In this document: piece after piece, positions 45,463-53,323 of the stretch
How positions within the stretch are numbered: position 1 is the first letter of the stretch
Layout of the letters: each line of letters starts with the position of its first letter
Source of the DNA: Tenacibaculum ovolyticum DSM 18103
GTDB taxonomy: Bacteria; Bacteroidota; Bacteroidia; Flavobacteriales; Flavobacteriaceae
Assembly: GCF_000430545.1 (NCBI RefSeq)
Contig: NZ_KE387163.1
Span: 248,001 to 312,000, forward strand
Length of the DNA: 64,000 bases
Reading direction: 5' to 3'
Notes under the pieces: model-generated
What the model was told of the DNA's origin: nothing
What the model saw: the letters and a program-made list of their open reading frames with translations, nothing else
Database searches by the model: none
Program-made: the position numbers and the translations under genes

Positions 45463-46950
45463 TTAATTATCACAAAATAAAGAAAACTTAAAACAGGTTC
45501 CTTTTTTTTCATTGTTTGATACCTCTAAATTGGTTTGATGTAACTCCATAATTTTTTTTACTATTGATAAACCTAAACCAATCCCTTTATTTTCATTTGA
45601 TGTGTTAACTTGAGTATAGCTATTAAAAATATCTTGCTGTTTTAACTTAGGTATTCCTTCACCTGTATCAATAACTTTTAGAGCTACACTATTAATATTT
45701 TCATTATATATTTCTATAGTTACTCTTCCTTTTAAAGGAGTAAATTTAATGGCATTCTCAAGAATATTTTGAAGAGCTCTTTCTATTAATAATACATCAG
45801 CATACACAGGTTGTATTTTATCTTTTATTTCAACCAATATTTCAATTCCTTTTAATTTAGAAATAAGATTGTATTTTTTTTGTAGATCGAACACCAAATT
45901 TGTGATATTAAAAAAATCTTTTTTTACCTCTATTTTTTGAGCTTCAAACTTGGTATACTCAAAGAGTTCATTTATCATATTTTCAAGATGACTAGCACTT
46001 TTTTCTATAATTAACATAAAATCTTTTCTATCATCAACAGCTATATCTTCTTTCATTTTTAAAGTTTCAATATAACCTTTGATTACCGTTAAAGGTGTTC
46101 TTAAATCATGAGATACATCAGCTATTAATTCTTTTCTAAATTTATTAACGGCGTGTATTTGTTGAATATTAAGCGCTATTGTTTCTGCCATATTATTATA
46201 AGTTAACGCTAATACCGATAAATCTGATTTTGCAGGATTAGGAATTCTACTGGTTAAATCTCCTTCTTTAAATTTATTAACATGATAAATTATAACACGT
46301 AAATTTCTTGTTAAAAACCAAACACTTAACCAACCAACGAACATCGCAAATAACATTGTTAAAAAAATAGTGTGTACACATAGATTTAAAAAAAAAAGCT
46401 GGAATAATTTTTCACAAATTTGTTGATACTTTTGACTTGCTAATATGACATATATATATCCCGTTTGTCCATTTTTTTCAAAATAAGCCGCAGAAAATAT
46501 TTTTTTCTTCTCTTTGTCTCTAGGATCATCCCCTAAAACATAAAGTTGATTATTATTAATGAAGTTTTTTATTGGTTTTAAATCAACTGATTGAAGTTTT
46601 TTGTCTTTTTTTGAATGTTCTAATACTACAGAATAAATTATTTCTCCTTTTTTATTTAATAAATAAACTTCAATAGCTCTATTTACAGCCATCATATCGT
46701 GCATTATACCATCAAATAAACTTTTATTAACTAATCCATTATTTAAAAAAGGAGCATCATTTTTAAATTTCTCTTCTACTAAGTACTTAGCTACATTATT
46801 ATTTAGTTGTTGTGTTGTTTGGCTATAAAACTGTTTTATAAAAAAAAAGGCAGCATATATATATATACCGCCCATAATTAATATAATTGTTAAAAAAGAA
46901 ATACTTAGTTTTTTAATTAATTTATTTGAAATTGTTCTGTAAAGACTCAC
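45463..46950 (-). CDS. Sensor histidine kinase with HAMP domain
   Basis: A 495-aa kinase with two membrane helices (about 14-36 and 188-213) around a periplasmic sensor loop of 150 residues. HAMP follows (about 214-268), then HisKA with ELIADVSHDLRTPLTVIKGY (phosphoacceptor His about 287), and the ATPase with NILENAIKFTP, DTGEGIP and GIGLGLSIVKKI. The start codon is GTG at 46950. It overlaps the response-regulator gene by 29 nt, so the two are coupled. It is divergent from the adenylation operon at 47817 and may control it. Confidence 0.94.
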   Translation of the reverse strand: MSLYRTISNKLIKKLSISFLTIILIMGGIYIYAAFFFIKQFYSQTTQQLNNNVAKYLVEEKFKNDAPFLNNGLVNKSLFDGIMHDMMAVNRAIEVYLLNKKGEIIYSVVLEHSKKDKKLQSVDLKPIKNFINNNQLYVLGDDPRDKEKKKIFSAAYFEKNGQTGYIYVILASQKYQQICEKLFQLFFLNLCVHTIFLTMLFAMFVGWLSVWFLTRNLRVIIYHVNKFKEGDLTSRIPNPAKSDLSVLALTYNNMAETIALNIQQIHAVNKFRKELIADVSHDLRTPLTVIKGYIETLKMKEDIAVDDRKDFMLIIEKSASHLENMINELFEYTKFEAQKIEVKKDFFNITNLVFDLQKKYNLISKLKGIEILVEIKDKIQPVYADVLLIERALQNILENAIKFTPLKGRVTIEIYNENINSVALKVIDTGEGIPKLKQQDIFNSYTQVNTSNENKGIGLGLSIVKKIMELHQTNLEVSNNEKKGTCFKFSLFCDN

Positions 46951-47659
46951 TTGTAAGGTATTTTAATTCTCCATTAAATTTATATCCAACGCCCCAAGTT
47001 GTTAATATAAATTTAGGTTCGTCGGTGTTTTTTTCTATTTTATTTCTTAATCTATTTATATGTGAGTTTACAGTATGCCTATAACCTTCAAACTCATAGC
47101 CCCATATAATTTCTAATAAAGAATCTCTACTATATACTTTACCAGGAGTTGAAGCCATTAAAGCTAAAAGTTCAAACTCTTTAGGCGAAAGATTTATTTT
47201 TTCTGAATTAATAACAACTTTTCGTTGTTCTATATCAATAAATAACTCTTCAAATAGTATTCTATTATAAACCTCCTTTATTTGTTTATTTTTAAGTATT
47301 GTATTTCTTCTTATAACAGCAGATACTCTAGAAAGTAATTCTCTTACACTAAAAGGCTTAGTCATATAATCATCTGCTCCTAATTCAAGGCCTAGAATTT
47401 TATCTATTTCATTACTTCTTGCTGTTAGCATAATAATTGGCGTCTGCTTTCGTCTTCTAATATTTTTACAAACTTCTATTCCATTTAAGTTAGGCAAAGT
47501 TAAATCTAGTATAATTAAAGAAAAATTTTCCTTGAGGGCTAATTCTAAACCTCTCTTACCATCTAAACAAGTAGTAACACTATAATGGTTATCTATTAAG
47601 TTAAACTCAATTAATCTCGATATATCAATATCATCTTCAATAATCAGTATTTTTTTCAT
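46922..47659 (-). CDS. OmpR-family response regulator
   Basis: A 245-aa regulator with a receiver (KKILIIEDDIDISRLIEF; phosphoacceptor Asp about 52 in LIILDLTLP; conserved ADDYMTKPFS) and an OmpR/PhoB-type winged helix (NLSPKEFELLALMASTPGKV, then HTVNSHINRLRNKIE). The ATG at 47659 is chosen over a TTG at 47683 because the receiver begins directly with it. It forms a two-component pair with the overlapping kinase and sits 157 bp from the divergent adenylation gene. Confidence 0.95.
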   Translation of the reverse strand: MKKILIIEDDIDISRLIEFNLIDNHYSVTTCLDGKRGLELALKENFSLIILDLTLPNLNGIEVCKNIRRRKQTPIIMLTARSNEIDKILGLELGADDYMTKPFSVRELLSRVSAVIRRNTILKNKQIKEVYNRILFEELFIDIEQRKVVINSEKINLSPKEFELLALMASTPGKVYSRDSLLEIIWGYEFEGYRHTVNSHINRLRNKIEKNTDEPKFILTTWGVGYKFNGELKYLTSESLQNNFK

Positions 47660-47816
47660 TCTATATGATTTCGGGGTGTTCAATAGCTAACTTAAAGAAA
47701 TATACCGTGATTTAAAAATGATTTTTTTGTGATACTTCTGTGATAGTATTAAAAGTTATTTACATCATTAAAATAAAGCTGCAGCAGAAAACAAATATTA
47801 ACTTAATTATAATATC

Positions 47817-49451
47817 ATGAAAAAAACAGTATTTAATGATAATATTCTATATGAAAAAGACATAGAAAATGATGAAAACAAATTATTTTATTTAAAACCA
47901 TTAATAAATAAAAAAGCCATAGGTAATTTATCTAGTGAAGATCAGCTAAAGTTTATTGAGTATGGAATAGCACCATCAGTTCCCCCGAAATATAAAAACA
48001 TTTTAGAAGCCTTTGAATATTGGGTTTCAAAAACTCCAAATACTATTGCCGCTATTCATCTTAAAAAAGAAATAACCTATAAAGAACTTGATGATGAAGC
48101 TACAATATTAGCACTTCTACTAAAACAAAGAGGAATATCTTCTGGTGATAGTATTGCTTTATACATGCATCGATCTATAGATATGTTAATCGGTATTATA
48201 GCCTCTTTAAAACTAGGTGCTATTTATATACCACAAGACCCTCGAATCGTTCCTGAAAAGATGCTTCAATCTATTTATAAATTAAGCAATTCATCTATAA
48301 TTGTTTCGAATTCTAATTACCAAAAACTAAATTATTTTAAAGAGAAGGCTAAAATTATTTTTATAGATAAAGAATTATCTAAAGATACTTATCGTCATTT
48401 ATATGGCAATGTTAAACTTATCAATCAAAAAGGAAATGCACCTAATGATACTTGTTTTATTCTCTTTACATCAGGAACTACAGGAACTCCAAATGGTGTT
48501 CAAGTAACCAATAAAAATTTATGCAACATATTATATACATCTCCTGGTGATTTAAATATTCGATCAGGTACTAAAGTTGCTCAAATACTTAATATTTCAT
48601 TTGATATGGCAGCGTGGGAAATTCTAGGTTGTTTAGGTAATGGAGGAACATTACTTATTAGAGGAAAAAGTATTCAAGAAACAGCACAAAAGGCCCATGT
48701 AATTATTGCAACACCTACAATACTTACAACTATAGACATAACTAAATGTAAATCACTTAAAACAGTTGCTGTTGCAGGTGAGCCTTGCCCTGAAATTTTA
48801 GCAAATAAGTGGGCAAAAGTTTGTGATTTTTACAATTCATGCGGACCTACTGAAACTACTATTGTAAACACAATGAAGAGATGTAGTTTTAAAAATAAAG
48901 AGCTCTCGATAGGTAAACCTACCCCCAATAACACAGTATACATATTAAATGATAGTAAGGAACCCTGTAAGATTGGAGAAGTTGGGATTATGTGGGCTGG
49001 TGGAGATTGTGTAACAAAAGGTTATATAAATAATAATACGTTAAACCAAAAACGCTATGCTGTCGATCCTTTTTTAAAGAAAGAAAAGAAAATGTTTAAT
49101 ACAGGCGATTTAGGAAAATGGAATTTAGAAGGTGAGTTAATTCATTATGGAAGAATTGACGATCAAGTAAAAATTAAAGGCTTTAGAGTCGAATTAGATG
49201 CTATTTCAAAAATAATTGAACGCATTTCCAATGTTAAAAGGGCTGTTACTATAAAACATCAGAATTTATTAGTCTCTTTTATTAGTGGAAAATTTCAAAA
49301 TAAAACGGAAGTACTAGCTCAATTAAAAATTGATCTTTCTAATGAACTCCCTTACTACTATTTACCTAGCGAATTTATTTTCATGAAAGAACTTCCTAAA
49401 ACATCTAGAGGAAAAATAGATAAATCAAAATTAAAAGAAATTTTAAGTTAA
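47817..49451 (+). CDS. Free-standing amino-acid-type adenylation enzyme
   Basis: A 544-aa AMP-forming enzyme with the full set of NRPS adenylation core motifs: A3 FTSGTTGTPNG at 217-227, A4 FDMAAWEIL at 262-270 with the Asp used for the alpha-amino group, A5 SCGPTETT at 341-348, A7 NTGDLG at 428-433, A8 YGRIDDQVKIKGFRVEL and A10 lysine K533 in RGKIDK. There is no carrier protein or thioesterase after A10; residues 1-55 are extra. It should activate an amino or aryl acid. Together with the membrane reductase and crotonase that follow it forms an unusual operon. Confidence 0.92.
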   Translation: MKKTVFNDNILYEKDIENDENKLFYLKPLINKKAIGNLSSEDQLKFIEYGIAPSVPPKYKNILEAFEYWVSKTPNTIAAIHLKKEITYKELDDEATILALLLKQRGISSGDSIALYMHRSIDMLIGIIASLKLGAIYIPQDPRIVPEKMLQSIYKLSNSSIIVSNSNYQKLNYFKEKAKIIFIDKELSKDTYRHLYGNVKLINQKGNAPNDTCFILFTSGTTGTPNGVQVTNKNLCNILYTSPGDLNIRSGTKVAQILNISFDMAAWEILGCLGNGGTLLIRGKSIQETAQKAHVIIATPTILTTIDITKCKSLKTVAVAGEPCPEILANKWAKVCDFYNSCGPTETTIVNTMKRCSFKNKELSIGKPTPNNTVYILNDSKEPCKIGEVGIMWAGGDCVTKGYINNNTLNQKRYAVDPFLKKEKKMFNTGDLGKWNLEGELIHYGRIDDQVKIKGFRVELDAISKIIERISNVKRAVTIKHQNLLVSFISGKFQNKTEVLAQLKIDLSNELPYYYLPSEFIFMKELPKTSRGKIDKSKLKEILS

Positions 49452-49461
49452 ACATTGTAAA

Positions 49462-50775
49462 ATGGAAACGATAGTATTACCTCCGAAAAAAAACTTTTTA
49501 TATCGATTAGGAAAACACCCATGGCTTATTCCTTATCATAGATTATTTATACTTATTGTATTTATAAATTTAGGTGTAATGGTAAAAGCCTTTACAACAT
49601 GGAATTGGTTTTCTCCTGAAAGTATACAGCTTGGAAAAATAGCAAAAATTATTTTATATAATTTTTCTTTAGCTATATTAATAAGACAGCAGTATATTAT
49701 TAATATACTTTTTAGAATAGCTACAAACGTACCTAAAAACTGGCCTTTAATTATTAGAAGAGTTTGTGCTAAAGTATATCATTTTGGCGGATTACACAGC
49801 TCTAGTGCCACAATGGGAACAATTTGGTATGTTATTTTTGTAGCAAGTTTATACTACCATTATTTAAATGTACTCCCAGGTGTAAACCTATCAATTATAA
49901 TATTAACATCATTAATATTAGTCCTTTTGATAGTAATAATTATGATGGCATTGCCTAAGGTGAGAACAAAGTATCATAATCAATTTGAAATCACTCATAG
50001 ATTAGGTGGTTGGACCATTCTTATCTTATTCTGGGCTCAAATGATCTTATTTTTAACTCTAGAACATTCATTGCAGAACATAACGAAAACCTTCAGTTTT
50101 TGGTTACTTATAATACTTACTATAAGTGTTATACTTCCTTGGTTGCGCTTAAAAAAAGTGGATATAAATATTGAAAAACCTTCAAATCATGTTGCATTAA
50201 CTTCTTTTGACTATGGAGTTACTCCGTTTGCAGGTTCAGCTACAGCATTAAGTAGAAATCCATTATTAGAATGGCACTCATTTGCAAATGTTCCATCACC
50301 TGAAAAAGATGGGTTTAGATTAACTATTTCTAGAGCTGGGGATTGGACAGGAAAATTTATAAATGATAAACCAAAAAAAGTGTGGGTTAAGGGAATACCT
50401 ACAGCGGGTGTTGGAAATGTAGATAAAATATTTAAAAAAATCATATGGGTAGCTACTGGTAGCGGAATAGGCCCTTGTATACCTCATTTACTATTAAACG
50501 AAACACCTTCATTATTAATATGGGCAACTAGAAATCCCGAAAAAACATATGGAGAAGATTTAGTTAACGAAATTAAGGCTGTACAACCTAATGCTATTAT
50601 TTGGAATACTGATACCCATGGAAAACCAGACCTTGTTAAGTTAGCTTATAAAGCCCATGTAGATTTTAAAGCTGAAGCAGTAATCTGTATTTCCAATCAA
50701 AAATTAACTCAAGAAGTAGTACATAATATGGAGTATTTAGGGATTCCTGCATATGGTGCTATTTGGGATTCTTAA
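49462..50775 (+). CDS. Membrane flavoreductase resembling fungal TmpA
   Basis: A 437-aa protein. Six or so membrane helices (about 25-230) include histidines in KVYHFGGLHS, YYHYLN and TKYHNQFEITHRLGGW that could bind heme. The C-terminal half is ferredoxin-reductase-like: EWHSFANVPSPEKDGFRLTI, SRAGDWTGKFI and the NAD motif VATGSGIGPCIPHLL. This order and these motifs recall TmpA of Aspergillus nidulans, a membrane flavoprotein linked to an adenylation domain and to development. Here the two parts are separate genes 10 bp apart. It might reduce an adenylated or CoA-bound product; that is inferred. Confidence 0.8.
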   Translation: METIVLPPKKNFLYRLGKHPWLIPYHRLFILIVFINLGVMVKAFTTWNWFSPESIQLGKIAKIILYNFSLAILIRQQYIINILFRIATNVPKNWPLIIRRVCAKVYHFGGLHSSSATMGTIWYVIFVASLYYHYLNVLPGVNLSIIILTSLILVLLIVIIMMALPKVRTKYHNQFEITHRLGGWTILILFWAQMILFLTLEHSLQNITKTFSFWLLIILTISVILPWLRLKKVDINIEKPSNHVALTSFDYGVTPFAGSATALSRNPLLEWHSFANVPSPEKDGFRLTISRAGDWTGKFINDKPKKVWVKGIPTAGVGNVDKIFKKIIWVATGSGIGPCIPHLLLNETPSLLIWATRNPEKTYGEDLVNEIKAVQPNAIIWNTDTHGKPDLVKLAYKAHVDFKAEAVICISNQKLTQEVVHNMEYLGIPAYGAIWDS

Positions 50776-50800
50776 AATAACAAAAACTAAAAATTTTAAT

Positions 50801-51568
50801 ATGAATATATTATTTAAACAAATAGACAGAGTTCTTATTGCGCAATTAAATCGACCAAAAGCATTAAATGCATTGAACTCTGAAATAATGCACGAGTTAT
50901 TAATTGGACTAGAAATGTATGATTTAAAACCTGAAATAGGTTGTATTGTTCTTACAGGAAGTAAAGATTTTTTTTGTGCCGGTGCAGATATTAAAGAAAT
51001 GATTTCTATGAGTGCGAATGAAATGATTAATGAAGATTATTTTAATCACTGGGAACGTTTAGCTAAAATTAAAACACCAATAATATCAGCTGTAGCTGGA
51101 TATGCTTACGGGGGTGGTTGCGAATTAGCAATGATGGCTGACATTCTATATACTACAGAGACAAGTACTTTTAGTCAGCCAGAAATAAAACTAGGTGTTA
51201 TACCAGGTATTGGCGGTACACAAAGGCTTACGAAACTTGTAGGTAAATCTAAAGCTATGGATATTATTCTAACAGGTAGAAATATTTCTGCTGAAGAAGC
51301 ATACACAGCAGGATTAGTCTCTAGAATTTTCCCAAAACAAAATTTCATGCAACATGTAATGAACCAAGCTAAAATTATAGCCAATTATTCTAAAATAGCT
51401 TTAAAAATAGCAAAAGAAACCATCAATCAATCTTTAGAAACTGGCTTAAATTCTGGAATTGTATTCGAAAGAAAATTATTTCATTCTCTATTCAATACTT
51501 CTGATCAAAAAGAAGGTATGAGCGCTTTTATAGAAAAAAGAGTTCCACAATTTAATAAAATAAAATAA
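50801..51568 (+). CDS. Enoyl-CoA hydratase/isomerase family protein (crotonase)
   Basis: A 255-aa crotonase. The oxyanion-hole loops are NRPKALNALNSEIM and DFFCAGADIKEM, the substrate region is YAYGGGCELAMMADILYTTE, and IKLGVIPGIGGTQRLTKLVG matches the hydratase-active group. Acidic residues in these loops suggest real hydratase activity. The ATG at 50801 is preferred over one at 50753, which would add 16 unlike residues and overlap the reductase gene. It is the third gene of the operon begun by the adenylation enzyme, so it may process an acyl-CoA made from that pathway. Confidence 0.93.
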   Translation: MNILFKQIDRVLIAQLNRPKALNALNSEIMHELLIGLEMYDLKPEIGCIVLTGSKDFFCAGADIKEMISMSANEMINEDYFNHWERLAKIKTPIISAVAGYAYGGGCELAMMADILYTTETSTFSQPEIKLGVIPGIGGTQRLTKLVGKSKAMDIILTGRNISAEEAYTAGLVSRIFPKQNFMQHVMNQAKIIANYSKIALKIAKETINQSLETGLNSGIVFERKLFHSLFNTSDQKEGMSAFIEKRVPQFNKIK

Positions 51569-51580
51569 AACATTTACAAC

Positions 51581-52291
51581 ATGAAAAAATCATATATTAT
51601 CACATTAATTAGTTTATTATTTACTTTTACTTTTATTGCTCAAGAAAAAAAAGAAACTAAAACTACTTTTGCTATTATGCCTATACATAATAGTGGTGCT
51701 GGCTTTAATAATGTATTTTTAGGCTCATATGAGTTAAAACCTCGAAAAAAATTAACTTTTTACAGTGTTTTTTGGGTAAATCCGTCATTTGGAAATCAAG
51801 GAAAAGATTTATTTTTAGAAACAGGAATTGGGTTAGGTTTTACATCTAAAAACAAGAAATGGTACATCAATCCTAGTTTAGGTTTTGGTCATGGTAAATT
51901 ATTATCACAAACTTCTGGTACTAAAATAGCTGAAAGTATTATCCCTAGTTTATTCTTAGTTCATAACTCTGGAAGATTTGAATTTGAAGCTTATACTGCG
52001 TATTATAAAAGTTTACGAGGTCAAGGTAATTCACAAGACTTAATGCTTAACTGGGTAATCCCTGGCTTTAAAGTTAATAAACATTTTTCTTTAGGAGGTT
52101 TTTACGAACACTTAGGGCAAACAAGGGTTGATAATGGTAATAAGGTAACTTTATATCAATTTTTAGGAGGCTATTTAAAAGCTACTATGAATAATGGTGT
52201 TTGGTTTCGTTTTGCATTTGGTCCTAATATTTCAGGCGATAATGTTAATGCCAATGAATTCTATAAAATTCAAGCTTTTATCCCTATTTAA
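51581..52291 (+). CDS. Exported barrel-like protein of unknown function
   Basis: A 236-aa protein with a signal peptide (1-20, ends FTFIAQ). The remainder is rich in alternating beta strands with aromatic ends (FNNVFLGSYELKPRKKLTFY, GIGLGFTSKNKKWYINPSLG and a strand ending at the C-terminus), as expected of an outer-membrane barrel of 10 or so strands. I do not recognise a named family. It starts 12 bp after the crotonase and is followed by a terminator, so it is the fourth gene of that operon, perhaps a pore for its product. Confidence 0.72.
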   Translation: MKKSYIITLISLLFTFTFIAQEKKETKTTFAIMPIHNSGAGFNNVFLGSYELKPRKKLTFYSVFWVNPSFGNQGKDLFLETGIGLGFTSKNKKWYINPSLGFGHGKLLSQTSGTKIAESIIPSLFLVHNSGRFEFEAYTAYYKSLRGQGNSQDLMLNWVIPGFKVNKHFSLGGFYEHLGQTRVDNGNKVTLYQFLGGYLKATMNNGVWFRFAFGPNISGDNVNANEFYKIQAFIPI

Positions 52292-52336
52292 TAATCCCTC
52301 TACACAAAACAGTACTAATAAAATGATAAAGGTTAT

Positions 52337-52370
52337 AACGGAGTTATCTTTAAAAAGATTGCTCCGTTTT
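52337..52370 (+). terminator. Terminator of the adenylation operon
   Basis: AACGGAG-nn-ATCTTT pairs with AAAGAT-nn-CTCCGTT and is followed by TTTT, 45 nt after the stop at 52291. Confidence 0.7.
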
Positions 52371-52393
52371 ACTGTGAATACTTTTTTTATCGA

Positions 52394-52401
52394 TACTTTT
52401 G
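52394..52401 (+). promoter_or_regulatory. Candidate -7 box TACTTTTG
   Basis: Fits TAnnTTTG and lies 18 nt upstream of the ATG at 52420. No TTG at the -33 spacing. Confidence 0.4.
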
Positions 52402-52419
52402 CCTTCATAAAATTTTATT

Positions 52420-52791
52420 ATGCAATTTTTAAAACGTTTTGGTTACTATTCTGTTGGATTAATCTTTGGATCTTTAGTAGTACTTTTTATTTGGAAAGGT
52501 AAAGATGTCTCTTTTGATTACGGAATGGATGCTCGTACATTAAAAACGATTAGAATTAGAAAACGTTTATTTTCTGATAACGTGAAACAAGTTTTCGAAA
52601 ATTCAAAAGTAGATACAGCAACAGTAACTGCAATATTAAAACATGGTGATGTTGATTTTGGAAAAAGTAAAGCTCAATTAAAACCTTGTGCTGAATACTT
52701 TATTACAGGTAAAGATAGCTTAAAGCATATTGATTTGTATGTGATTAGATGTGATTCTACAGCCACTATACATAAAATAACAATTAACTAA
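52420..52791 (+). CDS. Small membrane-anchored DUF4258-like protein
   Basis: A 123-aa protein. One N-terminal membrane helix (about 6-26, GYYSVGLIFGSLVVLFIW) anchors a small domain. This has the flavobacterial DUF4258-like arrangement: DYGMDARTLKTIRIRKRLFS, then DVDFGKSKAQLKPCAEYFIT and VIRCDSTATIHKI. The function is unknown. It is transcribed alone between the adenylation operon terminator and the terminator at 52825-52858. Confidence 0.72.
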   Translation: MQFLKRFGYYSVGLIFGSLVVLFIWKGKDVSFDYGMDARTLKTIRIRKRLFSDNVKQVFENSKVDTATVTAILKHGDVDFGKSKAQLKPCAEYFITGKDSLKHIDLYVIRCDSTATIHKITIN

Positions 52792-52824
52792 TTATTTATA
52801 ATTACACTTTAATTATACACATAT

Positions 52825-52858
52825 AAAAAGCGCAAGAAATATTTCTCTTGCGCTTTTT
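52825..52858. terminator. Bidirectional terminator
   Basis: AAAAAGCGCAAGA / TCTTGCGCTTTTT, perfect 13-bp stem with an 8-nt loop, between convergent genes ending at 52791 and 52887. Confidence 0.9.
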
Positions 52859-52886
52859 TATTCGTTTAATATATACTATTAGTTAT

Positions 52887-53312
52887 TTATACGTTACTAC
52901 TTTCTAAAGACATCATCCATCTAATTCCAAATTTATCTTGTAACATTCCAAATTTTCCGCCCCAAAAAGCATCTCCTAAAGGCATCATTACAAATCCACC
53001 CTCTGCTAAACCATTAAAAACAGTAATAGCCTCATCTTCATCTTCAGAATTTAGAGTAACAGCAAAGTTATTACCTGAATTAAATTTTTCTTTATCATTA
53101 AAAAAATCGGATGCATTAATTGCCAATTCACCAACTTCTAATGTGCAATGCATTGTTAAATCTAATATTTCCTTAGGAAAACTCTTACACATTTCTTCAG
53201 GAGCTTCTTTAAACTGCATGAGCATAGTAATGTCTCCTCCTAAAACATCTGCGTAAAAAGTCATCGCTTCTTTGCAGTTTCCATTAAAATGTAAATAAGT
53301 ACCTGTTTTCAT
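52887..53312 (-). CDS. VOC-family protein (PhnB/YjdN-like glyoxalase fold)
   Basis: A 141-aa protein with two beta-alpha-beta-beta-beta units: YLHFNGNCKEAMTFYADVLG at the N-terminus and FVMMPLGDAFWGGKFGMLQD, then KFGIRWMMSLE at the C-terminus. This is the PhnB/YjdN pattern of the vicinal-oxygen-chelate superfamily. Family members bind metals or small ligands; the substrate is unknown. The start is 11 nt downstream of the recQ stop, so it is probably the second gene of a recQ transcript. Confidence 0.9.
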   Translation of the reverse strand: MKTGTYLHFNGNCKEAMTFYADVLGGDITMLMQFKEAPEEMCKSFPKEILDLTMHCTLEVGELAINASDFFNDKEKFNSGNNFAVTLNSEDEDEAITVFNGLAEGGFVMMPLGDAFWGGKFGMLQDKFGIRWMMSLESSNV

Positions 53313-53323
53313 ATGAATCGTTT

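Noticed and set aside
52194..52502. 102-aa open frame overlapping two genes at 52.2-52.5 kb
   Set aside because: Crosses a terminator and both flanking genes in another frame; no recognisable features.
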